Shown piece by piece: positions 41,568 to 50,188 of a stretch of DNA of 64,000 nucleotides (position 1 is the stretch's first letter; every line of letters begins with the position of its first letter). The stretch is from the NCBI RefSeq assembly GCF_025264625.1, contig NZ_CP093313.1:4650001-4714000 (forward strand), read 5' to 3'. Source of the stretch: Occallatibacter riparius. Its GTDB lineage: Bacteria; Acidobacteriota; Terriglobia; Terriglobales; Acidobacteriaceae. The position numbers and the translations under genes are program-made. Below the pieces are notes generated by a model. That model made no database searches. It was not told the origin of the DNA and was given only the letters and a program-made list of their open reading frames with translations.

Positions 41568-42368
41568 ATGTGCGTCATGCAAGCTACGGTGACATTGGTG
41601 GAAGCGGTTATCGCTGGCGGAATTGGCACGATCACCCTGAATCATCCGGAGAAAAAGAATTGCCTGAGCGAGGCGCTGATCTGCGATCTGTGCGCGGCGC
41701 TGGAAGAGATGTGGCGGCATGAGGCCAGGGCAGTGATCCTGCGCGCGCCTGCTGGGTCTCAAGTCTTCTCGGCGGGCCACGATGTGCGGGAACTGCCTAC
41801 GCACGGACGTGATCCGCTCACGTACAACGATCCGTTGCGGCGAGCCGTGCGCGCGATCGAGCTGTTCCCGGCGCCGGTGATCGCGATGGTGGAGGGCAGT
41901 GTGTGGGGCGGCGCCTGCGAGCTGGTGATGAGCTGCGATCTCATTGTGGCGAGCGATGACTGCACATTCGCGATGACAGTAGCCAAGATGGGCGTGCCTT
42001 ACAACATATCGGGTGTGCAGAACCTGATGAATACCTGCGGTATGCCGCTGTGCAAGGAGATGCTGTTTACCGCGCAGCCCATGCCCGTAAAGCGGCTGGC
42101 GCACCAGGGCATTGTGAGCCACGCCGTGCCCCGCGCGCGATTGGAAACGGTGACGCGGAGCATCGCCGAGCAGATCGTGAAGAATTCGCCGCTGGTAATC
42201 TCGCTGCTGAAAGAAGAACTGCGGCTGCTCTCCGCATCGCACAACCTGGGGCCGGAGACATTCGAACGCGTGCAGGCCATGCGGCGTCGCATTTACGACA
42301 GCGCCGATTACCAGGAAGGCATTCACGCGTTCTTCGAGAGGCGCTCGCCGCAGTTCGAGGGTAAATAG
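41568..42368 (+). CDS. scpB: methylmalonyl-CoA decarboxylase (crotonase family)
   Basis: A 266-residue crotonase-fold enzyme closely resembling E. coli ScpB, which decarboxylates (R)-methylmalonyl-CoA to propionyl-CoA. Shared stretches include LRAPAGSQVFSAGHDVREL, PLTYNDPLR, MVEGSVWGGACELVMSCDL, GVPYNISGV, KEELRLL and DYQEGIHAFFERR-P-F. The oxyanion-hole residues and the family's active-site His and Tyr context are in place. E. coli has sbm, argK and scpC beside it; none is present here, so the pathway context is open. The start could also be the ATG at 41577; neither has a strong SD. It lies downstream of the MgtE_N/CBS gene with a 131-base gap. Confidence 0.88.
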   Translation: MCVMQATVTLVEAVIAGGIGTITLNHPEKKNCLSEALICDLCAALEEMWRHEARAVILRAPAGSQVFSAGHDVRELPTHGRDPLTYNDPLRRAVRAIELFPAPVIAMVEGSVWGGACELVMSCDLIVASDDCTFAMTVAKMGVPYNISGVQNLMNTCGMPLCKEMLFTAQPMPVKRLAHQGIVSHAVPRARLETVTRSIAEQIVKNSPLVISLLKEELRLLSASHNLGPETFERVQAMRRRIYDSADYQEGIHAFFERRSPQFEGK

Positions 42369-42455
42369 CCCGGTGAAAACCCTTGACTGGGTCAACCCGC
42401 GTCGGCCATCTGCATCCATGCCAAGGAACCCCGGGCCCCCAGAGAGCAGCAGACC

Positions 42456-43181
42456 ATGGCCAATGTACCCCGCACCCAGTTCCGGAACCGCATCCTCAAC
42501 CGTCTTTCAGAGTCGAATCCTGAGGTGCTCTCGCGCCTTACTGCACTGGATCTGCCGCTCAGCATGGTTCTGCGTGGACCGGGCGGAGAGGACGGGCAAA
42601 TCTATTTCATCGAAGAGGGCATGGCGTCGGCAACCGCGCTCTCCAGCCAGGGAAGCTCGATCGAAGTAGGCCTGATTGGCCGCGAGGGGCTGGTGGGTGT
42701 TGGCTCGGTGCTAGGGCATCCTGGGCTGCCTCACCAGACCTTGATGCAGGTGGCAGGGCGAGGTTTCTCCATGCCAACGGACCTGTTTCGTGTGGAGTTC
42801 GCGAAGCCCGGGCCGGTGATGGCGGCGGTGCACGACTTTCTCTATGCCCAATTGATTCAAGCTTCCCAGGCGGCGTTATGCAACCGCCTGCACCCCACTG
42901 AGCCTCGTCTGGCCAAGTGGCTGCTCAATACCTCGGACATTGTGGAATCAAACACGCTTCAACTGACCCAGGAGTTCCTTGCCCAGATGATCGGGGCGGA
43001 GCGCTCCAGTGCGACGATAGCGGCGGGCGCTCTCAAGCGCGCCGGACTGATCGACTACCAGCGGGGCCTTGTGGAAATTATCAACCGGCCCATGCTGGAG
43101 GATGCAGCCTGCGAGTGCTATGCCACAGTACGCGCTGAATTTGCTGCTATTTTCGGTGGGGATCATGCTTCTGTGGGATAG
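42456..43181 (+). CDS. Crp/Fnr family transcriptional regulator
   Basis: A 241-residue protein with a cyclic-nucleotide-binding-like beta-roll (about 20-140; GQIYFIEEGMASATALSS, EVGLIGREGLVGVGSVL) and a C-terminal Crp-type helix-turn-helix (about 165-230; LTQEFLAQMIGAERSSAT, GLIDYQRGLVEI). The usual PRLAKWLL helix precedes the HTH. The conserved cAMP-binding Arg and Glu pair are not evident, so the effector is probably different or absent. The stop TAG lies in the loop of a perfect stem-loop (43171-43188). Confidence 0.87.
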   Translation: MANVPRTQFRNRILNRLSESNPEVLSRLTALDLPLSMVLRGPGGEDGQIYFIEEGMASATALSSQGSSIEVGLIGREGLVGVGSVLGHPGLPHQTLMQVAGRGFSMPTDLFRVEFAKPGPVMAAVHDFLYAQLIQASQAALCNRLHPTEPRLAKWLLNTSDIVESNTLQLTQEFLAQMIGAERSSATIAAGALKRAGLIDYQRGLVEIINRPMLEDAACECYATVRAEFAAIFGGDHASVG

Positions 43182-43188
43182 CCCACAG
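43171..43188. terminator. hairpin overlapping the stop of the Crp-type gene
   Basis: Perfect 7-bp stem CTGTGGG / CCCACAG with loop ATAG. The gene's TAG stop lies in the loop. There is no U tract after it. It may act in mRNA stability or termination. Confidence 0.45.
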
Positions 43189-43247
43189 ATTCAAGGCCCA
43201 CGTTCCCGGTAGAAGAGAAGAAGATACTTATTTCTTCCCGGGTGCTT

Positions 43248-43664
43248 ATGTCTTTTTCGGAGGCCCGCAAGGGCGTTCCAGCTAATTCAAGTGTGCGTGT
43301 GCTGCAGATCAGCGATGATCCGGATATCGCGGTACCGCGCGTATTACTGCTTGAGAGTGCTGGTTTTGTGGTAGAACATTGCACAACCTGGCAGGTTCGC
43401 ACGCTTGGCAACCTGGACAGGTTTGACGTCTTTTTCTTTTGCCAGTCGATTGACCCTCAAAGTGCGGGAGAACTGGCGATCCGGATCCGGCGGGAAGCGC
43501 CGCGAGCGCGGATTCTGCGGGTGCGTGCCAAGCGCGGCGACTACGATCATCTGGCAAATTTATACCTGCATGCGCCGACACCACCGGAGGAACTGCTCCA
43601 CGCGATGCAACTGCTTGTTTCCACGCTTCCGCCACGGCCGGAGCACGGCGAGAGCGTGCTGTAG
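43248..43664 (+). CDS. receiver-like protein lacking the phosphorylation site
   Basis: A 138-residue protein whose pattern (SVRVLQISDDPDIAVPRVLLLESAGFVVE, then FDVFFFCQSID, then ARILRVRAKRGD) matches the beta-alpha order of response-regulator receiver domains. The acidic pair after the first strand is present (ISDDP), but the position of the phospho-acceptor Asp after the third strand is occupied by Cys-Gln (FFFCQ). It is therefore probably a pseudo-receiver or only a fold look-alike. ATG 43248 was chosen; a GTG two codons earlier is also in frame. It is the next gene after the Crp-type regulator on the same strand, with a gap of about 66 bases. Confidence 0.6.
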   Translation: MSFSEARKGVPANSSVRVLQISDDPDIAVPRVLLLESAGFVVEHCTTWQVRTLGNLDRFDVFFFCQSIDPQSAGELAIRIRREAPRARILRVRAKRGDYDHLANLYLHAPTPPEELLHAMQLLVSTLPPRPEHGESVL

Positions 43665-43772
43665 ACGGAAACTCGACAAACCGGGGAAATCTGCTGGCTG
43701 CATTGAGGCTTTCCTCTGAGTGGAGCGGGCGTAGTATTCTGTCCGCCATCCTGCGGTTCCCCGGAGGTTCTC

Positions 43773-45404
43773 ATGAAGCTTGCCCCGCTTCTTGCTATGT
43801 GTCTTGCGGCCGGCGTTTCGTTTGCGCAGATGTCGATGGCGCCGAAGCCGCCTGCCCTTATGTCCGGGCTGAGCAATCTGCACCATCCTGTTTCGACGAC
43901 GAATGCCGAGGCGCAGCAGTTCTTCGACCAGGGGCTGCGGCTGGTGTATGCCTTCAATCACGACGAGGCTGCGCGGGCGTTTCATCGTGCCGCTGAGCTC
44001 GACCCGAAGATGGCGATGGCGTGGTGGGGCGTGGCGCTGGCGGTGGGGCCGAACTACAACCTGCCCGTGGATCCGGAACACGAGAAGGTTGCGGTAGACG
44101 CGATCGACAAAGCGAATTCACTCAGCGCCGCTTCTCCGCAAATCGAGAAGGATTACATCGAGGCTCTGGGGCGGCGCTTTACGCATGAGGCGAATCCCGA
44201 CTATCAGAAGCTCAATGCAGATTATGCGAAGGCGATGCATGATTTGTCGGCGAAGTATCCGGACGACCTTGATGCTGCGACGCTGTACGCCGACAGCATG
44301 ATGAATCTGCGGCCGTGGAAGCTGTGGAATGCGGATGGCACTCCGGCCCCGGGAACTGAGCAGATTGTGTCTACGCTGGAATCAGTGCTGCGGCGCGATC
44401 CCAACCACATTGGTGCGATGCACTTTTACATTCACGCGGTTGAGGCGTCGCCGAATCCGGAGCGCGCGCTACCCTATGCGGATCGCATTCCGCAACTTGC
44501 ACCGGCGGCGGGACACCTGGTGCACATGCCGGCGCACATTTACGAGCGCACAGGGAACTACGATGGCGCGCGGGTGCAGAATGTGTCGGCTGCAAAGGCC
44601 GATGAAGATTATGCCGCTGCGACAGGCATGATGGGCGTGTACACGATGATGTACTACTCGCACAATCTGCACTTTGGCGCGATTGCGGCGAGCATGCAGG
44701 GCCGGTGTGCCGAGGCGCAAAGCCAGGCGGATCGGCTGGCTGAGAATGTCCGCCCGGGCGTGAAAGAGATGCCCATGCTCGAGGCGTTCATGACGATCCC
44801 GCTGGTGGTATCGGTGCGGTGCCAGCGCTGGGACAGCTTGCTTGCGATGAGCGAGCCGGCCGCGCAGACACCGGCGCTGAAGGCTCTCTGGCTCTACAGC
44901 CGCGGGAGCGCGCTGGTGGCGAAGGGGAAGACCGCCGAAGCGGAGGCGCTGCAGAAACAGCTTGCTGCAGTTGAGAGTGCAACGCCGAAGGAGGATATCT
45001 ACATGCCGCCGGTGGAGAATCATTCGCGGCAAATCTTCCATATCGCAAATAGTGTGCTCTCGGCGCGCATTGCCGCTGAAAAGGGCGATAAGCAGGAGGC
45101 GATCCGATTGCTGAGCGATGCGGTGGCGGAGCAGGACAAGCTTCTTTACGACGAGCCCACCGACTGGTACTACCCGGTTCGCGAAACGCTGGGCGGGATG
45201 CTGCTGCAGACCGGCGATAGCAAAGGCGCGGAAGAGGTGTTTCGCAGGGACCTCCAGCTGACTCCGCGGAACCCACGGAGTCTGTTCGGACTGCACGAAG
45301 CTTTAACACGGCAGAACCGGAGTTACGAGGCCGGTTGGGTCAAGCAGCAGTTCGACAATGCGTGGCAAGGCGCTGACACTCAGATCAAGGTCGAGGATCT
45401 GTAA
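43773..45404 (+). CDS. exported TPR-repeat protein
   Basis: A 543-residue protein with a signal peptide (about 1-19, SFAQ). The N-terminal part has HHPVSTTNAEAQQFFDQGLRLVYAFNHDEAARAFHRAAELDPKMAMAWW, shown here in pieces because it is one TPR-like unit, with further units up to about 230 and again at about 430-530. The spacing of Ala/Tyr/Gly/Pro fits tetratricopeptide helices. Such proteins are common in acidobacteria and planctomycetes as periplasmic scaffolds; no enzymatic motif is visible. SD GGAGG precedes the ATG at 43773 by nine bases. The next gene is convergent beyond a 463-base structured region. Confidence 0.8.
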   Translation: MKLAPLLAMCLAAGVSFAQMSMAPKPPALMSGLSNLHHPVSTTNAEAQQFFDQGLRLVYAFNHDEAARAFHRAAELDPKMAMAWWGVALAVGPNYNLPVDPEHEKVAVDAIDKANSLSAASPQIEKDYIEALGRRFTHEANPDYQKLNADYAKAMHDLSAKYPDDLDAATLYADSMMNLRPWKLWNADGTPAPGTEQIVSTLESVLRRDPNHIGAMHFYIHAVEASPNPERALPYADRIPQLAPAAGHLVHMPAHIYERTGNYDGARVQNVSAAKADEDYAAATGMMGVYTMMYYSHNLHFGAIAASMQGRCAEAQSQADRLAENVRPGVKEMPMLEAFMTIPLVVSVRCQRWDSLLAMSEPAAQTPALKALWLYSRGSALVAKGKTAEAEALQKQLAAVESATPKEDIYMPPVENHSRQIFHIANSVLSARIAAEKGDKQEAIRLLSDAVAEQDKLLYDEPTDWYYPVRETLGGMLLQTGDSKGAEEVFRRDLQLTPRNPRSLFGLHEALTRQNRSYEAGWVKQQFDNAWQGADTQIKVEDL

Positions 45405-45447
45405 GTCATCGGTTTGGTTGAATTGGCATGATTGAGGACTAAAGAAA

Positions 45448-45478
45448 CTATCGCCGTCCAGAAACTGGACGGCGATAG
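45448..45478. terminator. perfect 14-bp hairpin
   Basis: CTATCGCCGTCCAG (45448-45461) and CTGGACGGCGATAG (45465-45478) with an AAA loop. On the minus strand it is followed by TTTCTTTAG, so it could terminate GH9 transcripts; on the plus strand it is 43 bases after the TPR stop without a U tract. Confidence 0.7.
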
Positions 45479-45537
45479 GGCAGATTGAGCTGAGTGAGCC
45501 GGAATACTGCGTATGTCACAGCCGCTCTGCACTGAGA

Positions 45538-45585
45538 GGGCCCGCCTCGAGCGGTAAGTCGCGTTATGCCGGGCCCGTTACCGCT
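45538..45585 (+). other. interleaved inverted repeats (possible pseudoknot)
   Basis: GGGCCCG (45538-45544) pairs with CGGGCCC (45570-45576) and AGCGGTAA (45550-45557) pairs with TTACCGCT (45578-45585). The order A-B-A'-B' is that of an H-type pseudoknot if transcribed. Function unknown. Confidence 0.35.
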
Positions 45586-45645
45586 GGGGTCTACCGCCGG
45601 CTTTACGGTTGTCGCCGCGGAGGTGCGCTTTTGGCGCAGTCCCAC

Positions 45646-45704
45646 GGAAACATTCCGCCCGATCCCACGAGTCGGCCCTTACTACATCCGGCCGGAATGT
45701 TTCC
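45646..45704. repeat. 12-bp inverted repeat around a 35-base centre
   Basis: GGAAACATTCCG (45646-45657) and CGGAATGTTTCC (45693-45704) are perfect inverted copies. Function unknown; it may be terminal repeats of a small element or part of a structured RNA. Confidence 0.5.
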
Positions 45705-45867
45705 TGAAACTCCATCATCCTACCCATAATTTGTTAGATATGTTGTGATCGTTATCACCCTAGTATGTTTACGCAAGACGCGTCGTAAGCCGACCTATTT
45801 GCTTGACTTAGAGCATTTAAGCAGATTCCACGCCCGATTTCAGCAGCTAACTCTGGAAAACTCAGCA

Positions 45868-47622
45868 CTAACTCAGATCGCTGTTTGCTGCCGCCAGCAG
45901 AAACACAAGCGGCGCATTCCAGTTAATGGCGATCTCATTCATGGAGTAGGCCCGCTCATCGTCGATCCACATTTTCATGGGGGGCTGCTTGGGCAGTTTG
46001 TTCGCTACCGGGTCGCCACCGCCGGCATTGGGTCCGCCGGAGAGCAGGCCCGGCCAGGGCGCCTCGATCTTGTCTGCACCACTTGGACGGTGGTGCGGGC
46101 GTTGAAAAGGCTTGTGCCCCAGTTGCGTGACCCACGAGACGCCGTGACAGTTGCAGCCGATGAGATAGTGTAGGTTCGCAAGCGCCGCATCTACGGCTGC
46201 GCGATTCGGCTTGAGGCGATGCGCCATGAGCAGGAGAAGGGAATCGTTGGCAGCAGCGCTGTTCGAGCCCCACACGTAGTCGGTCAGGCGCAGCGTGTTG
46301 CCGTAGCCACTGCGGCTGGAGCGCAGAATCCGCAGCGTCGCTGCTTCTGCCGTGGCTTCCGCAATGCGCGTGCGCAGGAAGCGATTGCTCTTCTCAGCCA
46401 GGGCGTAGGACCACCATGCCATGGGAGCCACGCTGCCCCATGTCGCGGTATCGAGCGCTGTCATATCAGGCAGATCGGCCATGAATGCACGGGCGTATTG
46501 GTCTTCGCCGGTGGTGCGGAACAATTCTGCGGTGGCCCACAGGATCTCGTCATCGCAGTTGCGGTCGCCGTATTCGCCAGTCGAGATGCCCTTGGGATTG
46601 CGGAAGATCACCTTCGGATTCGCGACGGCCCAGGACCAGGCCTTGCGTGCTGCGGCGAGGCAGCGGTCTGCATACGCGGCGTCGTAAGGCTTGAAGCAGC
46701 GCGCGGCGATCGCGGCTACGGCAGCCAGGTTCGCTGTGGCGCCAGTGCTCTTGTAGGGCTCTGTGCCCGTGCCGACAACGTAACTGGTGAGGTTGTCCTG
46801 CTCAGGCATGATGAACGCGCAGAAGGCTTCGCTGGTCTGCTTATGCCAGACACCGCCATCGGTCGGGTCCTGCATCGAGAGCATCCAGTTGAGATTCCAG
46901 CGGATTTCGGCGAGGTAGTCGGGCACCTTGCCGCCTGACTCGGGAATTTCAAGCTTAAGATTGCGCAGCGGCTCGGGGTATAGCTCCCACGCCCACAGCA
47001 GAGTCCCAGTGGTGATGCCGGAGTTCACTACGTAACGTCCGTAGTCGCCTGCATCGTGCCAGCCGCCGCTGTTGGCAATCTTGCCGTCTTTGCCGGACGT
47101 TTTGTGGAATGCGCCATCCATGTGGCAGGCTTCGTGATGATAGCCATCGCCGAGGTCGACTTTGCAGCCGCAACGTTGGCCGTAGAACGACCGCATTGTC
47201 AGGTGCAGGGCTGCGGCGTAGGCGTCCTCGCCAATGACAAATGTGTCGCTTTGCTTTCCGCAGACTTCAAGGCGATACGTGCCGGGATCGGCGAGGGAAG
47301 AGAAGTCAGCCCACGCAACACGATCGCCGGAGGCTTCGTCCTGCGCGGGTTCGGTCAGCTTGCCTTCTTTGCGTACGGCTCCACTGGCAGCCTCGACGAC
47401 GCGAAACGCAGCGACGGCAGGAGCGCTGCCATCCAACACAACCGCCGCCTTCTTCGCATGTTTGGGACGGAAGCCGACCTGGTTGAGCGCGATCATGACC
47501 ACGCCGCAGGAAGCCCCATGATCGCCGGCCGGCGCAAATAAAGAAAAGCCTCTTGCCCGTTCGGCAAGAGGCGCAGCAAGCACACCAGCAGCAAGAGACC
47601 GCAGAAGATGACGTCGATTCAT
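45868..47622 (-). CDS. family 9 glycoside hydrolase (cellulase-like)
   Basis: A 584-residue exported protein. The N-terminus MNRRHLLRSLAAGVLAAP is a Tat-like signal. A CelD_N-type Ig-like domain (about 40-130, starting IALNQVGFRP) precedes the GH9 (alpha/alpha)6 barrel (about 140-575). The catalytic Asp pair is Asp190/Asp193 in GGWHDAGDYGRYV, the substrate-binding PHHRPSG is near 500, and the acid Glu563 is in AYSMNEIAINW. GH9 enzymes invert beta-1,4-glucan bonds; endoglucanase or exo-glucosaminidase activities are known. It starts 27 bases after gpsA ends and may be read through from the plsY-gpsA operon. Confidence 0.9.
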   Translation of the reverse strand: MNRRHLLRSLAAGVLAAPLAERARGFSLFAPAGDHGASCGVVMIALNQVGFRPKHAKKAAVVLDGSAPAVAAFRVVEAASGAVRKEGKLTEPAQDEASGDRVAWADFSSLADPGTYRLEVCGKQSDTFVIGEDAYAAALHLTMRSFYGQRCGCKVDLGDGYHHEACHMDGAFHKTSGKDGKIANSGGWHDAGDYGRYVVNSGITTGTLLWAWELYPEPLRNLKLEIPESGGKVPDYLAEIRWNLNWMLSMQDPTDGGVWHKQTSEAFCAFIMPEQDNLTSYVVGTGTEPYKSTGATANLAAVAAIAARCFKPYDAAYADRCLAAARKAWSWAVANPKVIFRNPKGISTGEYGDRNCDDEILWATAELFRTTGEDQYARAFMADLPDMTALDTATWGSVAPMAWWSYALAEKSNRFLRTRIAEATAEAATLRILRSSRSGYGNTLRLTDYVWGSNSAAANDSLLLLMAHRLKPNRAAVDAALANLHYLIGCNCHGVSWVTQLGHKPFQRPHHRPSGADKIEAPWPGLLSGGPNAGGGDPVANKLPKQPPMKMWIDDERAYSMNEIAINWNAPLVFLLAAANSDLS

Positions 47623-47649
47623 GGCAACAGGATAAAGGTAAAAAGCGAT

Positions 47650-48672
47650 TTAGTGCTCGTGCTTGCCGGGACGCATCATCAAATCCCGCAGCGCCTCGCG
47701 TGGGTCCTTGCCTTGTTCGAGGATGAGCTCCATCTGCTCGGCGATCGGCATCTCCACGCGATGCTGGCGCGCGAGCCCGAGGGCGGCGCGCGTGGTCAGT
47801 ACGCCCTCGGCCACATGGCCGCCGAGCGACGCTAGAACATCGGGCAGCTTGCGGCCTTTGCCCAGTTCCATGCCCACGGTGCGGTTGCGGCTCAACGATC
47901 CGGTGCAGGTGAGCACCAGGTCGCCTGTGCCCGAGAGGCCGGCGAGCGTTTCGCGCCTGCCGCCGCAGGCGACCGCGAGACGCGTGATTTCGGCTATGCC
48001 TCGCGTGATCAGGCCGGCCGTGGAATTGTAGCCGAGCCCGATGCCTGCTGCTACGCCAGCGGCGATGGCGATGACATTCTTCAAAGCGCCGCCGAGTTCT
48101 ACGCCGATCACGTCGGAAGAGGTGTACAGGCGCATGGACTCAGACGATGCCTCGCGCTGCACTAACGCCGCGACCGCGCGATCATCGAAGGCCACGGTGA
48201 CTGCGGTGGGCTGCCCTTCGGCAACTTCCTTTGCGAAACTTGGGCCGCTCAATGCGCCGATCGGAAGCGTGAGTCCAACCTCGGCCACCGACGATGCGAT
48301 CACCTGGGTCATGCGCAGGAATGTGTTGTTCTCGACGCCCTTGGTGGCGCTCACCAGGATCTGCTCAGAGTGCATCTGGCTGCGAAGCCGCGCGATGGTC
48401 GGGCGCAGGAACTCCGAGGGAATGACTGAAAAGAGCAGGTCGGCATGCGCAATCGCGGTGTCGTCGCCTGTGACGACGATGTTTTCAGGCAGCCGGAATC
48501 CCGGCAGGAACTGCGTGTTTTCATGCGCGGTGTTGATGTCGCGCGCGAGTTCCGGCATGTGTGCCCACAGGGTGACAGTGCGGCCATTGCGAGCCAGAGA
48601 AAGGGCCATTGCGGTGCCCCAGGCTCCAGCGCCGAGCACTACGATTCGGGGAGCGATTGGCAGAACGGTCAT
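47650..48672 (-). CDS. gpsA: glycerol-3-phosphate dehydrogenase [NAD(P)+]
   Basis: A 340-residue enzyme reducing dihydroxyacetone phosphate to sn-glycerol-3-phosphate for phospholipid synthesis. It has the Rossmann motif VVLGAGAWGTAMA at residues 11-23, the HMPELARDI region, and SATKGVE. GALSGPSFAKEVAEGQPTA and the active-site Lys in GALKNVIAIAAG follow. The C-terminal GLGYNSTAGLITRGIAE segment and LAGLSGTGDLVLTC are also typical. Its ATG overlaps the stop of plsY (ATGA, 48669-48672), so synthesis of the phospholipid precursor and its first acylation are coupled in one operon. The open frame extends upstream of 48672 but without homology. Confidence 0.95.
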   Translation of the reverse strand: MTVLPIAPRIVVLGAGAWGTAMALSLARNGRTVTLWAHMPELARDINTAHENTQFLPGFRLPENIVVTGDDTAIAHADLLFSVIPSEFLRPTIARLRSQMHSEQILVSATKGVENNTFLRMTQVIASSVAEVGLTLPIGALSGPSFAKEVAEGQPTAVTVAFDDRAVAALVQREASSESMRLYTSSDVIGVELGGALKNVIAIAAGVAAGIGLGYNSTAGLITRGIAEITRLAVACGGRRETLAGLSGTGDLVLTCTGSLSRNRTVGMELGKGRKLPDVLASLGGHVAEGVLTTRAALGLARQHRVEMPIAEQMELILEQGKDPREALRDLMMRPGKHEH

Positions 48673-49304
48673 TTGTTTTTCGCCGCTCCAAAGCGGTTTT
48701 CCGTGCCGGACAGCAGCCGGCGAATATTCGCATGATGTTTGATGATGATCAGCGAGGCAACAGTGATCTGCACGGCAATAAAGAATGCGGGCCGCTGCCC
48801 TGAAACCGTAAACCACGCGAACACAGGGAAGCTCGCGGCGCCGAGAATCGAAGCGAGAGAAACGTAACGGCTGAGCGCTACCAGGATGAAGAACACGGTG
48901 ATGGCTGCGAGAGCGGCGAGTGGAGCCGCATAAAGGAATACGCCAAATCCCGTCGCCACACCTTTGCCGCCTCGAAAACGCAGCCAGACAGGAAACATGT
49001 GTCCGAGCACAGCGAACAGCGCCGCGAGTGCTTCAACGTTTCGCTGTGGCCAGGTGGGAATCAACGGCGCGGCGAGATGGGCCGCCAGCATAACCGCAGC
49101 GTAGCCCTTCACCGCATCGAGCAGGAAGGTTGCTGCGCCAAGTCCCTTGCCGCCCGAGCGTAGAACATTTGTGGCGCCAATGTTGCCGCTGCCTACGGTG
49201 CGGATGTCCTGCTTGCGAAAGATGCGCACGAGCAGATAGCCCACCGGAATGGAGCCGAAGAGGTAGGCGAGAACAGCTATCCAGACGCTTGCAAGGGGCA
49301 TCAC
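48669..49304 (-). CDS. plsY: glycerol-3-phosphate acyltransferase
   Basis: A 211-residue membrane enzyme that transfers an acyl group from acyl-phosphate to glycerol-3-phosphate, the first step of phospholipid synthesis in the PlsX/PlsY route. It has the three PlsY motifs: YLFGSIPVGYLL with the following GSGNIGATNVLR, the FRGGKGVATGFG motif at mid-length, and the late SLASILGA region. About six membrane helices are expected. The gene overlaps gpsA by four bases. The PlsX partner is not in the window. Confidence 0.95.
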   Translation of the reverse strand: MMPLASVWIAVLAYLFGSIPVGYLLVRIFRKQDIRTVGSGNIGATNVLRSGGKGLGAATFLLDAVKGYAAVMLAAHLAAPLIPTWPQRNVEALAALFAVLGHMFPVWLRFRGGKGVATGFGVFLYAAPLAALAAITVFFILVALSRYVSLASILGAASFPVFAWFTVSGQRPAFFIAVQITVASLIIIKHHANIRRLLSGTENRFGAAKNK

Positions 49305-49377
49305 TCAAACGAGTTTAGCAGGCGAAAGTCTGTGTATGACTCGCGTAAGTGCGCATTGCGCTTGCATGGCGAGCTAC

Positions 49378-50100
49378 CTAGTCGACCATCAGCTCGCCGG
49401 GCAGAATGGGCCGTGTGCGCGGAAGCTTACCACCCCATGCAGCCATGCCCATGGTGACGAGAGCGCCCGCATACACGATCAGCTTGATGACGGATCCCTC
49501 TCGCGTGTGAGCAAGATCAGCGGGCATTGCCTTCCACATCACCAGCAGCAGGGTCTGACCAGTGACTACTGCCCATACCGATCCGTAGAAGTAGCGCCGC
49601 TCAGTGCCTTCGCCTTTCGTGGAGCGGCCCACGCGCGGCAAAAGTCCGAGCGCGCCGAGCAGCAGAATGAGAATGCACAGCGGCAGATAGACGTATTGAT
49701 ACAACTGCTTCATCACCCAAACGCCGGTGATGGTGGCGATCAGGAGGCCTGCGAGGTTGAGGATCGCGAAGTTCAGGATGGCGTTCCACGCAAACGTGTA
49801 GCACACCTTGCGATAGAGCGGATTGGGCCGGTCTTCATCGAAACGAAGAATGTACGGTGCGGGCTCACAGCCGGGCGCCTGCCCGAAAGCCAACGCGATG
49901 CCGGTTCCGCAGAGCACCAGGGCCAGCCAGATGGAGTTGGCCACGCTGAAGCCGGTCGCGAAGAGGCTGAACGTCAGGGGGCCGGGCGCGAGGAAGAAAA
50001 CCCAAATCCAGATGGGCCAGTGAAGAAAGCGGTAATACGTTTTGTTGCGGGTGCGCATTTTTCGGGCGTCCGCATATTCAACTCTGCCGCTGTATCGCAT
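49378..50100 (-). CDS. unknown multi-pass membrane protein
   Basis: A protein of about 240 residues with six or so hydrophobic segments (WPIWIWVFFLAPGPLTF, IWLALVLCGTGIALAF, AILNFAILNLAGLLIATITG, LYLPLCILILLLGALGLL-like stretch, GSVWAVVTGQTLLLVMW, IKLIVYAGALVTMGMAAW). I do not recognise a family. Loops are short and charged, and the C-terminus (RTRPILPGELMVD) is cytoplasmic or periplasmic by unknown topology. The start is uncertain: ATG 50100 is used, 50058 is possible, and no strong SD is seen. It lies on the same strand as plsY, with a 73-base gap, and is divergent from the ArsB-type gene. Confidence 0.6.
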   Translation of the reverse strand: MRYSGRVEYADARKMRTRNKTYYRFLHWPIWIWVFFLAPGPLTFSLFATGFSVANSIWLALVLCGTGIALAFGQAPGCEPAPYILRFDEDRPNPLYRKVCYTFAWNAILNFAILNLAGLLIATITGVWVMKQLYQYVYLPLCILILLLGALGLLPRVGRSTKGEGTERRYFYGSVWAVVTGQTLLLVMWKAMPADLAHTREGSVIKLIVYAGALVTMGMAAWGGKLPRTRPILPGELMVD

Positions 50101-50188
50101 GGCGGCAGTTTTGCAGAGCGCGAGCGGGCGCGTCAATGGCGCCAATGAGAGACAATGGGAACGGAACACTGACTCACCCTTTGACTGC

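Larger units (their letters stand above)
45405..45867. other. convergent intergenic region rich in inverted repeats
   Basis: No gene was recognised. The stretch contains four separate inverted repeats between 45448 and 45704 (reported below and in the findings). A more AT-rich tail with GTGAT-cgtt-ATCAC near 45747 follows. It separates the ends of the TPR gene (+) and the GH9 gene (-). Confidence 0.6.

Noticed and set aside
50042..50188. Longer N-terminus for the ArsB-type permease.
   Set aside because: It overlaps the start of the divergent membrane-protein gene and lacks homology; the first helix starts at 50189.
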